Below, piece after piece: positions 35,279 to 43,601 of a stretch of DNA of 64,000 nt (its first letter is position 1; each line of letters starts with the position of its first letter). Origin of the DNA: Mucilaginibacter terrigena (GTDB lineage: Bacteria > Bacteroidota > Bacteroidia > Sphingobacteriales > Sphingobacteriaceae); contig NZ_SEWG01000001.1 in assembly GCF_004168255.1 (NCBI RefSeq), forward strand, positions 1 to 64,000. The letters are read 5' to 3'. Under the pieces are notes generated by a model. It ran no database searches. It was not told the origin of the DNA and worked only from the letters and a program-made list of their open reading frames with translations. The translations under genes were made by a program, and so were the position numbers.

Positions 35279-36606
35279 TACAATATAAACGATAACAGGT
35301 AAACAATAACGAACGAGACAATGCCCATACAAACCGTAGCAACCGAATACACTTTTAACATGGTGTTCATTTCCAGTCCCGAGAATTTGGCTATTACCCA
35401 AAAATAGGCGTCGTTAGCATGCGATATCATCATAGAGCCTGCGCCCATAGCCAGCACACAAAGCAGGTGACCCTTCTCGTTATCCAAGCCAAGCGCGGGC
35501 AGTAATGGCAGTACGATAGATGCCGCCGTAATAATAGCCACGGTGGATGAACCCTGTGCCGTTTTTAAAACAAAGGTGATGAGAAAAGGGAAAAAGATAC
35601 CCATGCTTGCCAGCGGCAGGGCGGCGCTTAAGTGGTCGCCAATTTTTGTGGAGGCCAGCACCGCGCCAAACGCACCGCCTGCACCGATGATCACCAAGAT
35701 ACCGCCGGCCTTTTCCGCGCCTTCCTGTAATAATTTGCCAATAGTTTCTTTACTGAAGCTGCGCAGGCAATTAAAGGCAAGCAGCACACCAATGGCCAAA
35801 GCAATAATAGGGTCGCCCAGCGCGGTAAGGATATTGATAAATGGGTTTACTGGGGTTTGCTCAACTACTAAAAAAGCTTTGATGCCTATTAAAATAATAG
35901 GCACTACTACCGGTAAAAATGCTTTAAAGGGCGAGGGTAGCTGAGTGTTTTTCTCGATCAATACTTCTTCACCAGCAACAATAACGGGCAGCTTTTTACC
36001 TGCATAATTAGCCCATAAATAACCTGCCGCCATAGCAGGGATGGCCACGCCAATGCCGGTAAGTATCAGTTTACCATAATCTACGCCTATAATGCCTGCC
36101 GCCGCGGCCACGCCGGGATGTGGCGGTATCAAACAATGCACCGCGTATAACCCCGTGGCCAGCGATGTAGCCATAATTACTAACGAGATGCCCGTGGTAC
36201 GGGCGAGCGACTTATTCAACCCGCTTAAAACGATATAACCCGAGTCGCAAAATATGGGCAGGCCGACGATGAAGCCGGTAATGCTCATGGCCAGGGCCGA
36301 GCGCTTTTCGCCTATGCTTTTAAGTATGGTATTGGCCATTACGCGGGTGGCGCCGGTATGTTCCAGTATTACGCCAAGTGTAGTGCCTAATACAATTATA
36401 AAACCAAGCGATTTTAAGATATTACCAAATCCGTCCTTAATAGAAGTAAGCACGCCGCTAAGCGGCATACCAACGCCTAACCCCATTAAAAAGCAGGCTA
36501 TAGCCAGCGCGAAAAACGCATGTATCCGCCACTTTGCGGTAAGCAGCACAATAAGTGCTATGCCCGCTACCAGGCAAATTAAAACGCGCGTGAGTGAAAT
36601 ATCCAT
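35278..36606 (-). CDS. GntP-family gluconate/glycerate permease
   Basis: Inner-membrane proton symporter of 442 residues with about a dozen hydrophobic helices. GVILEHTGATRVMANTIL, GLPIFCDSGYIVLSGL, LYAVHCLIPPHPGVAAAAG and AQGSSTVAIITAASI are GntP-family hallmarks. An upstream ATG at 36729 would add 41 residues that do not look like a GntP start; 36606 (MDISLTRVLICLV) is preferred. Coupling with glycerate kinase suggests the pair imports and phosphorylates glycerate or a related hydroxy acid. Confidence 0.9.
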   Translation of the reverse strand: MDISLTRVLICLVAGIALIVLLTAKWRIHAFFALAIACFLMGLGVGMPLSGVLTSIKDGFGNILKSLGFIIVLGTTLGVILEHTGATRVMANTILKSIGEKRSALAMSITGFIVGLPIFCDSGYIVLSGLNKSLARTTGISLVIMATSLATGLYAVHCLIPPHPGVAAAAGIIGVDYGKLILTGIGVAIPAMAAGYLWANYAGKKLPVIVAGEEVLIEKNTQLPSPFKAFLPVVVPIILIGIKAFLVVEQTPVNPFINILTALGDPIIALAIGVLLAFNCLRSFSKETIGKLLQEGAEKAGGILVIIGAGGAFGAVLASTKIGDHLSAALPLASMGIFFPFLITFVLKTAQGSSTVAIITAASIVLPLLPALGLDNEKGHLLCVLAMGAGSMMISHANDAYFWVIAKFSGLEMNTMLKVYSVATVCMGIVSFVIVYLLSFIL

Positions 36607-36731
36607 TAACAGGTAAGCTTTGGTTGCCCCAATATAAGCATTAGTACCGATGGCTAAAATTTGCAGCTGATGAAATGGGTAAACAAATAATATCCTATAT
36701 TTAAAAACCAATATACTGCCAAGTATCACGT

Positions 36732-37865
36732 ATGAAACATTGCCTTATCAGATGTATGCTGTTAATAGCTATCGTATTGGCCCTGCCCGCGATACTGTCG
36801 GCACAGGAACATAAAACCATGCCCATTGGTGCGCCCGCGCCCGATTTTAAACTGAAAGGCGTCGACGATAAAACCTACACCCTGCAATCCTTTAAAGATG
36901 CTAAGGTGCTGGCGGTGGTATTTATATGCAACCATTGCCCAACATCGCAGGCGTACGAGGAACGGATCAAAAAAATGACCGCCGATTACAGGGCCAAAGG
37001 CGTGGCTTTTGTGGCGATAAGCCCGAACGACCCCTCATCCTTGCGGTTAGATGAACTGGGATACAGCGATGTAGGCGATTCGTTTGCCGATATGAAGCAT
37101 CGCGCGGGCGAACGAAAATTCAACTTTCCGTACCTGTACGATGGCGAAACAGAGATAGCATCAAGGCAATACGGCCCGGTAGCTACCCCGCATATTTTTA
37201 TTTTTGATAAAGACCGGAAGCTGCGTTATAATGGCCGGATAGATGATACCGAAGACCCGGCGAAACCGGTAGGGGTAGCAGATGCCGTAAATGCCCTTGA
37301 TGCGCTGCTGAATAATAAAGAAGTGCCGGTTGCGGTAACTAAAACCTTTGGCTGCTCGATAAAATGGGCCGAAAAACGCGACTGGATCCAAAAGGCCGCC
37401 GTAACCTGGGCAAAAGAACCTGTGAGCCTGAATACTATTGATGCCGAAGGAATTACCAAACTGGTGAAAAATGGCAGCGGTAAATTGCGCCTGATAAACC
37501 TTTGGGCTACCTGGTGTGTGCCCTGCGTACAGGAGTTCCCGGAATTGGTGACCATAAACCATATGTACCGCGACAGGGGGCTGGAGTTTGTAACCATCAG
37601 CGCCGATGCAACATCCCGGCAGGAAAACGCCCTTAAATTTTTGCAAAACAAGCAGGCATCGGGCAAAAACTATATTTATACCGGCGATGATAAGTATAAA
37701 ATGATAGAAGCGGTTGACCCCAAATGGGATGGTGCGCTGCCATATACCATGCTGGTTGACCCCGACGGCAAAATTATTTACGCCAAACAAGGGATCATTG
37801 ACCCCGAAGCGCTGAAGAAAATAATTTTTGATGTGCCGATGATGGGCAGGATATATAAAGACTAA
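36732..37865 (+). CDS. Double thioredoxin-fold exported protein
   Basis: 377 residues with a signal peptide (cleavage after ILSAQ, ~25). The first redoxin/AhpC-TSA domain (~30-195) has a CNHC motif near residue 61 and a TPHIFIFDKD strand with the family's cis-Pro. The second, TlpA-like domain (~250-377) has WATWCVPCVQEFP near residue 256. Two thiol active sites of different type in one periplasmic protein suggest electron transfer between them or separate peroxide and disulfide roles. It is followed after 7 bases by the next gene on the same strand. Confidence 0.87.
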   Translation: MKHCLIRCMLLIAIVLALPAILSAQEHKTMPIGAPAPDFKLKGVDDKTYTLQSFKDAKVLAVVFICNHCPTSQAYEERIKKMTADYRAKGVAFVAISPNDPSSLRLDELGYSDVGDSFADMKHRAGERKFNFPYLYDGETEIASRQYGPVATPHIFIFDKDRKLRYNGRIDDTEDPAKPVGVADAVNALDALLNNKEVPVAVTKTFGCSIKWAEKRDWIQKAAVTWAKEPVSLNTIDAEGITKLVKNGSGKLRLINLWATWCVPCVQEFPELVTINHMYRDRGLEFVTISADATSRQENALKFLQNKQASGKNYIYTGDDKYKMIEAVDPKWDGALPYTMLVDPDGKIIYAKQGIIDPEALKKIIFDVPMMGRIYKD

Positions 37866-37872
37866 ACCTTAT

Positions 37873-38397
37873 ATGAAACGACAACTATTTATATTGCTGT
37901 TGCTGCTTGTGCCACCGGTGGTTTATGCGCAAACAGATACCGCTAAACTTGATATTCCGATGCAGGGCGGGATGATTAACTATGAAGCGAAAGCCCTAAT
38001 AAAAAGCAGAAGCGTAGCCGCGGCCCGCGACAAGGCAATCCAATGGATGGTGAAACACTTCCCGGCTAATAAAACCGCAGCGATAAAAAAAAGAACGGAT
38101 GTGATAATTGGCGAAGGCATTTTTAGGGTGAATGTTAACCGCAACGGCAATTATTTTTGGCTGAAGTTTGAAATTGATATTACAATGGAAAACGGTTCGT
38201 ACACCTTAAATGTTTATGATTTTTATGAGAAACCTATTGAGAAGGGCATTAGTAACGAATATTCGAAAATAGGCTACCGCTGGTGGGATTACCGGCGCGG
38301 CCACCCGTGGTCGGCAGAGGATAAGCCGCTATTTATCGGCCTCGATAAAAAAAGCCGTGCTTTGCTGGCATCATTTAAAACCGCTATGGAACAATAA
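37873..38397 (+). CDS. Exported DUF4468-like protein
   Basis: 174 residues with a signal peptide (MKRQLFILLLLLVPPVVYAQ). The mature part shows the pattern of Bacteroidota DUF4468 proteins: two short helix/strand units with RDKAIQWMVKHFPANKTA, a GEGIFRV strand and a WLKFEIDITMENGSYTLNVYDF strand. The function is unknown. It lies between the thioredoxin gene and the ThuA genes. Confidence 0.6.
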   Translation: MKRQLFILLLLLVPPVVYAQTDTAKLDIPMQGGMINYEAKALIKSRSVAAARDKAIQWMVKHFPANKTAAIKKRTDVIIGEGIFRVNVNRNGNYFWLKFEIDITMENGSYTLNVYDFYEKPIEKGISNEYSKIGYRWWDYRRGHPWSAEDKPLFIGLDKKSRALLASFKTAMEQ

Positions 38398-38415
38398 ACC
38401 GTGAAATACATTCGC

Positions 38416-39210
38416 ATGAAAAAAATATTGTTATTGATAGGTATTGCCTGTGTTAGCCTTATGGCTTGTGCACAAAAACAAAAGCCGTTTAAAGTACTTG
38501 CCCTGTACGAGAATGGCGGGCATCATGTAGAATACTCCAAACGGGCCAAAGTATGGCTTAACGGGTTAGCCGCGCAAAAAGGGTTTACTGTAGATTATAT
38601 CCAGAATACTGATAAAATTGACGATGCTTTCCTGGGAAATTACCAGCTATTTATCCAATTGGATTATGCGCCCTACGCCTGGAAGGATAAGGCGGCTAAA
38701 GCGTTTGAAAGATACATCAGCGAGGGCAGGGGAGGCTGGATAGGTTTTCACCATGCTACGCTTTTAGGCGAGTTTGACGGTTACCCCATGTGGGGCTGGT
38801 ATTCACAGTTTATGGGCGGCATCAGGTGGAAAGACTATATAGCAACTTTTGCAAAGGGCACGGTGAATGTAGAAGATAAGCAGCACCCGGTAATGAAGGG
38901 TGTGCCTGCATCGCTCCTTGTACAGCAGGAAGAATGGTACACTTATGATAAAAGTCCCCGGCCAAATGTGCACGTACTGGCCAGTGTAGATGAAGCTACC
39001 TACAACCCCCGGCAAGCCAAAGTAACCATGGGCGACCACCCCGTAGTGTGGACCAACCCGCATTATAAGGCGCGGAATGTTTATATTTTTATGGGGCATT
39101 CGCCAAATTTGTTTGATAACCCGGCTTATACAAAGTTGTTTAGTAACGCTGTTTTTTGGGCGGCAGGGGCCTCTCCCCAACCCTCTCAGAAGGAGAGGGA
39201 GCAGAAGTAG
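38416..39210 (+). CDS. ThuA-like lipoprotein
   Basis: ThuA-domain (trehalose-utilisation/class I amidotransferase-like fold) protein. KVLALYENGGHHVEY, GRGGWIGFHHAT, MGGIRWKDY, EEWYTYDKSPRP and NVYIFMGHSPNLFDNPAYTKLFSNAVFWAAG are typical. A lipobox (SLMAC) follows the signal segment, so it is lipid-anchored. A GTG at 38401 would add five residues; ATG 38416 is preferred. The last residues (ASPQPSQKEREQK) are not family sequence: they are encoded by a CTCTCC/GGAGAG palindrome. ThuA proteins often take part in carbohydrate metabolism, without a settled reaction. Confidence 0.85.
   Translation: MKKILLLIGIACVSLMACAQKQKPFKVLALYENGGHHVEYSKRAKVWLNGLAAQKGFTVDYIQNTDKIDDAFLGNYQLFIQLDYAPYAWKDKAAKAFERYISEGRGGWIGFHHATLLGEFDGYPMWGWYSQFMGGIRWKDYIATFAKGTVNVEDKQHPVMKGVPASLLVQQEEWYTYDKSPRPNVHVLASVDEATYNPRQAKVTMGDHPVVWTNPHYKARNVYIFMGHSPNLFDNPAYTKLFSNAVFWAAGASPQPSQKEREQK
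39168..39206. repeat. Palindromic repeat forming a gene's 3' end
   Basis: CCTCTCCCCAACCCTCTC-AGAAGGAGAGGG, the same family as 7487-7574 and 8882-8918. It is read in frame as the C-terminal tail of the ThuA-like lipoprotein. Confidence 0.6.
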
Positions 39211-39232
39211 CTATTGATAAACATTAATTACT

Positions 39233-39984
39233 ATGATGAAAAAGATATTTTGTTTGACGATGCTTGTCATGCTGGCTACAACTGTGTTTGCGCAGCAGCC
39301 AAAATTTAAGGTGCTGGCGTTTTATACTACCACCGTAGAGAGCGACCATGTGGATTTTGCCAATGATGCCATTAAACATTTTACCGCGCTGGCGGCAAAA
39401 AAGGCTTTGTGTTTGATACCACCACCAATTGGAACCTCATTAATGATGAACACCTGAAAGAGTATAAACTGGTGATATGGTTAAACGAGTTCCCGCAGAA
39501 CGAGGAGCAGCGCGCGGCATTTGTAAGGTATATGGATAAAGGCGGCGCATGGCTGGGTTTCCATGTGGCAGGATATAATGATAAGGATACCCACTGGCCG
39601 TGGTTTGTACAATTTATGGGTGGCGCTGTATTTTATAATAATAACTGGCCGCCGCTGCCTGCAAAGCTGATCGTTGACGATACCAGGCACCCGGTAACAG
39701 CAGGCCTGCCCAGGCATTTTACCGCGCCGATAAATGAATGGTACGGCTGGAAACCAAACCCGCGGATGAGCAAGGATGTTAAGGTGCTCATCACTTTAGA
39801 CCCGGCAAATTATCCCTTAGGGAAAAAAGATGTGATCAGGAGCGGTGATATCCCTGTGGCCTGGACAAACACCAGGTACAAAATGCTTTACCTTAACATG
39901 GGCCACGGCGACCATATATTTACCACCGGCTTGCAAAATAAACTGTTTGAGAATGCCATTATGTGGCTGGGTACGCGTAAATGA
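39233..39984 (+). pseudogene. Second ThuA-like gene, broken by a -1 frameshift
   Basis: The N-terminal part (signal peptide ending VFAQ, then KFKVLAFYTTTVESDHVDF...LAAKK) and the C-terminal part (FDTTTNWNLINDEHLKEYKLVIWLNEFPQN...GHGDHIFTTGLQNKLFENAIMWLG) lie in different frames. Restoring one A in the A6 run at 39397-39402 joins them as LAAKKGFVFDTTTNW, which matches LAAQKGFTVDYIQNT in the intact upstream paralogue. Everything else is preserved, so this is a recent mutation, a slippage-controlled gene or a sequencing error. Confidence 0.88.
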
Positions 39985-41124
39985 TTATTTACCCACGGGA
40001 TCGATGTTCAGGCTCCTGAATAAATTGGCATCGGGCTGTTGATCGGTGTTGTGAAATTTCCCCTCCATTACGCTCTGGCCTGTAACACCGGGGTTATTGC
40101 CATAACCAAGCGGCCATTTGGCCTTGGTGTTTGATATACTTAAACCGGCAAGCGAAGCTGCCTGCAGGCAAAAATCGGTGCAGTTGTTGCTGCTCAGGTG
40201 ATAATCCAGGTCCTCGTATTTTTTGGTGAGTTTAAGGATCCTTTCAAAGCTCTTCCTGGAAATAAACTTGCCTACGATCTCATCCCATTTGTGGCCGGTA
40301 TCATCTTTAAATTCCGAATCGGCAGATGGGTCCCACGGCGTGGCAAACAGTATTTTTTCTTTTTTAGGATAAAACCCAAACGAACAGGATACATAAGTAG
40401 AATCGGCATTATACTTTATCAGGGTAATAAAAGTATGGCCTGTGTTGCTAAAAACAAAAACCTTAGGCTTGCCCGATATGGGTTGCTTTACATGAAAGAG
40501 CAGGGCGTAAGCTATCGCGGGTTTATTATCATTAAAAGTACCTGCAATGCGTTTGTAGTTGGTGTATTTATTTTTAGATCCCTTTACTTTTTCTGTTTGT
40601 ATGGCAAGCAGCGAATCGTCCTTGGCGTTTATCGGCAGTTCATAAGCTCCTATTTCATCATCAGCATCTTCAGGAGTATCGCCATTTTTCCTTGCCTTTT
40701 TATTGGCGCGGTCAACAGTTTTAAAGAAACATTTCATAGCCAGCGGATACAGTTTTAACCTGGCAAACAAGTTGGCAAAACGGTATAGGGCCTTGCTGTT
40801 CTTTTCATTTTCGGCAATGTTGTTACCCAGTTCAAGTTGTTCCAAGTAGCCCATTAACTGCTTGCGCTCCTGCGATTTGTTAAGATTAAGCGCTATAGTT
40901 TTTTGGAGCGAATTATCGTCGTCGTCATCAAAAATACTTTTGGCGGCTGGCGCTATATATGTAGCTGCGGGGGCTTTAATATCGGGGATGTTATTGCTGG
41001 TATCGGTTTTTAAAGGTTTGTAGGGCATTGATGCCGACAATTGGGCATGTGCAATGAAGCTGCTATGTATTAGCAGCGCTAATAGTATCGGCTTAAAAAA
41101 AACAGATCGATTAGGGTTTTTCAT
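39985..41124 (-). CDS. Exported protein, possible papain-like fold
   Basis: 379 residues with a signal peptide (to IAHAQ, ~28), an acidic run (FDDDDDNS) and a helical region (~70-150) resembling a short TPR-like segment. In the C-terminal half NTGHTFITLIKYN (His) and HLSSNNCTDFCLQAASLAGL (Cys) occur in the order His then Cys. That order recalls circularly permuted papain-like (NlpC/P60-related) proteins, so a lipid- or peptide-directed hydrolase is possible; this is inference. It is convergent with the frameshifted ThuA gene with no gap. Confidence 0.65.
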   Translation of the reverse strand: MKNPNRSVFFKPILLALLIHSSFIAHAQLSASMPYKPLKTDTSNNIPDIKAPAATYIAPAAKSIFDDDDDNSLQKTIALNLNKSQERKQLMGYLEQLELGNNIAENEKNSKALYRFANLFARLKLYPLAMKCFFKTVDRANKKARKNGDTPEDADDEIGAYELPINAKDDSLLAIQTEKVKGSKNKYTNYKRIAGTFNDNKPAIAYALLFHVKQPISGKPKVFVFSNTGHTFITLIKYNADSTYVSCSFGFYPKKEKILFATPWDPSADSEFKDDTGHKWDEIVGKFISRKSFERILKLTKKYEDLDYHLSSNNCTDFCLQAASLAGLSISNTKAKWPLGYGNNPGVTGQSVMEGKFHNTDQQPDANLFRSLNIDPVGK

Positions 41125-41287
41125 ATTAATATTGTGAATTGATAAGGTAACGCGTTAAGGCGGGGGGAACCTATCAGCAACAACAATATGTACGTTTAAT
41201 ACATGTTAATTATAACAATGAAACATGCTTATGCGCTAAATATAGCAACTAATATATAGCATACAAAGCAGCTACAACAATTTTACA

Positions 41288-41316
41288 TTATTTAGCAGGG
41301 GCTATTGTTATATTTG
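41288..41316 (+). promoter_or_regulatory. Candidate Bacteroidota promoter for DUF4395 gene
   Basis: TATATTTG (41309-41316) matches the TAnnTTTG -7 element exactly, with a T-rich hexamer about 19 bases upstream. It lies 42 bases before the ATG. The rest of the 41125-41358 gap is AT-rich and shows nothing else. Confidence 0.4.
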
Positions 41317-41358
41317 TTTTTAAGGCTAAGTTTTATAGCTATTAATTAAAATTAAAAA

Positions 41359-41811
41359 ATGAGCAGCCACCTGCAATGCCCGGTCGATAACGTAAAAGTG
41401 AACGAAAACAAAGTAAGGATGATAGCCTTGCTGGTGCTTTTACTGGGTACGTTGTTTTTAACAACCGGGTACGACCTGGTAATACTGCTGCTGTTGTTTG
41501 ATTTTTTTACCAGGGCTTTTAATCACCAAAAATATAGCCCGCTGGGCTGGGTGGCCGATGTGCTTATCCGCAGGCTAAATGTTCCCTATAAACCAACTAA
41601 TCGCGCACCAAAGCGCTTTGCAGCAGGTATGGGTTTTGTGTTTGTGATGCTTATTTTATTTGCGATGTTCTTAAACTGGAATATTGTATCGGTGGCCCTT
41701 ACCGCCGGCTTATGCCTGTTCGCTTTTCTGGAATCATTTGCCGGGTTTTGTATGGGCTGTTATATTTATACCGGCTTGCATAAACTGCTAAGGTTATTCA
41801 GGAAGGCTTAA
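41359..41811 (+). CDS. DUF4395 family membrane protein
   Basis: 150 residues, four membrane helices, with the DUF4395 features CPVDNVKVNENKVRMIA at the start, FDFFTRAF after the second helix and ESFAGFCMGCYIY near the end (conserved Cys pair in CMGCY). Members are often linked to thiol-redox or rhodanese functions, but the role is unsettled. It is a single-gene unit; 41812-42062 downstream holds no clear gene. Confidence 0.87.
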   Translation: MSSHLQCPVDNVKVNENKVRMIALLVLLLGTLFLTTGYDLVILLLLFDFFTRAFNHQKYSPLGWVADVLIRRLNVPYKPTNRAPKRFAAGMGFVFVMLILFAMFLNWNIVSVALTAGLCLFAFLESFAGFCMGCYIYTGLHKLLRLFRKA

Positions 41812-42062
41812 GGCCTGCCTTTTATGCCATCTTCTCAATTTTTCACCTGTATATTAATGTTTTACCAGGGAGTTGTTTGGAGATACTTGCGTCTGTTATC
41901 CCCTTATAATTATTTTGATAAAGTTTCTTTTTTTCATCATCTTTAAGCAATCGTACCAAATATGTTCAGGTATTCACTCCGCTGTAGTGCATCGGGCAAA
42001 ACAGGCGGATTACCCGGAACAGTATCGGTGCTGACTAATATCTTTAACCTTAATCACCTTTT

Positions 42063-43589
42063 ATGAGATTTTATCGCTTCAAAGCAAAACCGCTACTTTT
42101 CAAATCTTCGGTTGAGGACCCCGAAAAATTCAGGGGCGACGAGTATGTAGAAAAACTAAAAGAACTAAGAACGTTAAAAGTTGCGCCGGGAAAAAAGGTG
42201 ATCATCATAGGTGCCGGTATTTCGGGATTAAGCGCCGGGCTGGAGTTAAAGAACCTTGGCTACAACGTTCAGATCCTGGAAGCCCAGGACGACCATATTG
42301 GCGGGCGATTAAGAACATGGCGGGAAGGGCCCCTCCACGCCGAACTTGGCGCTATGCGTATCCCTAAAAGCCACACACTTACCCGTTTTTATATAAAGGA
42401 GCAAAACCTAAAGTTAAGGCCATTTGTGCAGGATAACGAAAATACCTTCGCACACATCCGTGGTAAAAAATTTACACGCAGTAATAAGGATATCGAGGCG
42501 TCAAAAAAACTATTCAAACTTTCTGACGAGGAAAAGGCCCAGAATTTAACACAGTTATCCGAGCGGGTGCTGAAGGCTATCATCGATACGTTCACCCCCG
42601 AAGAACAGGCGGATATTTTCAGCGTACAGCCGGTTACTGATAAAATAAAACACCTCGACCGCAGCAACTTGTTCGATGCATTTAAAAAGGCCGGGCTTAC
42701 CGACGAGGCATCGGAATATGTGCTCACACATTTTGGGTTAGAAACCTACCTGCCAACCTCGCTGGCCGAGCATATCCGCGAAGAAATGGATGAAACATGG
42801 GTTCCTGATGGGTTTGCTGAATTAGAAAAGGGCACCGATAGCCTTGCTACAGCGGTTTACTCAAAACTTAAAAAGGAAACAACCATATCGGCAAGGGTGT
42901 TTAAGATAGAGCAGGACGAACATAGCGCGCATGTGTACTATCGGGATAAAAATGATAAAGAGTTTAAGATTACCGGCGATTGGGTGATATGTACCGCCCC
43001 GCTTGGCCTGGTATCAAAAATGGATGTAGGCGGTGCGCTTTCGCCCCAAAAGATAAGGGCGATAAGGCGGGTGAATTATGATTCATCTACCAAAATAGTG
43101 GTAAAAACACGCAACCGTTTTTGGGAACTAAAAGATGGCATATACGGCGGAGGTACTATTTATGACGGGCCTGCCGGCCATACCTGGTACCCGTCGGACA
43201 ATAGCGTTAACCCCGACCCCAAAATATCAAACGCGCCATCGTTTTTGCTGGCTTCATATACCTGGGGGCAACTGGCCAGGCGTGTTGATGCCCTTCCCGA
43301 AGAGGCTTTAAAGGCATTTGTGTTAAAGGAATTACGAAAAGTGCACCCTTATGTGCAGGATGAGGATATAACAGAACTTAAACGCTGGAGCTGGACTACC
43401 CACCCGTGGGCCTCGGGTGCTTTCGCATTTTTTAACCCCGGCGAACACCAGTTTTTGTATAAGGAACTGAAAACACCCGACGGTAAAGTTCTGCTGGCGG
43501 GCGAGCATTGCTCGCTAACGCACTCCTGGATCCAGGGGTCGCTGGAATCGACCATAGATGCCTGTACACATATCATTAAAAATTCCTAA
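42063..43589 (+). CDS. FAD-dependent amine/L-amino-acid oxidase
   Basis: Flavin amine oxidase family, 508 residues. The FAD dinucleotide motif IIIGAGISGLSAG lies at ~47-59, followed by LEAQDDHIGGRLRTW and AELGAMRIPKSH, and a C-terminal FAD contact GEHCSLTHSWIQGSLESTIDA. The ~40-residue N-terminal extension before the FAD motif is typical of L-amino-acid oxidase relatives rather than monoamine oxidases. It has no signal peptide. The next gene, 12 bases on, is a 2-oxoacid decarboxylase, which suggests the pair converts an amino acid to its 2-oxo acid and then to an aldehyde. Confidence 0.87.
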   Translation: MRFYRFKAKPLLFKSSVEDPEKFRGDEYVEKLKELRTLKVAPGKKVIIIGAGISGLSAGLELKNLGYNVQILEAQDDHIGGRLRTWREGPLHAELGAMRIPKSHTLTRFYIKEQNLKLRPFVQDNENTFAHIRGKKFTRSNKDIEASKKLFKLSDEEKAQNLTQLSERVLKAIIDTFTPEEQADIFSVQPVTDKIKHLDRSNLFDAFKKAGLTDEASEYVLTHFGLETYLPTSLAEHIREEMDETWVPDGFAELEKGTDSLATAVYSKLKKETTISARVFKIEQDEHSAHVYYRDKNDKEFKITGDWVICTAPLGLVSKMDVGGALSPQKIRAIRRVNYDSSTKIVVKTRNRFWELKDGIYGGGTIYDGPAGHTWYPSDNSVNPDPKISNAPSFLLASYTWGQLARRVDALPEEALKAFVLKELRKVHPYVQDEDITELKRWSWTTHPWASGAFAFFNPGEHQFLYKELKTPDGKVLLAGEHCSLTHSWIQGSLESTIDACTHIIKNS

Positions 43590-43601
43590 ACCTGATAAGC
43601 C

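Noticed and set aside
35279..35401. Upstream start extension of glycerate kinase
   Set aside because: It would overlap the permease gene for over 100 bases; the start at 35278 overlaps its stop by one base and matches the family start.
41812..42062. A short minus-strand protein-like stretch (VPGNPPVLPDALQRSEYL) in the gap before the amine oxidase
   Set aside because: It lacks a start codon, is under 40 residues, and I cannot match it to a family; it may be coincidence or a tiny remnant.
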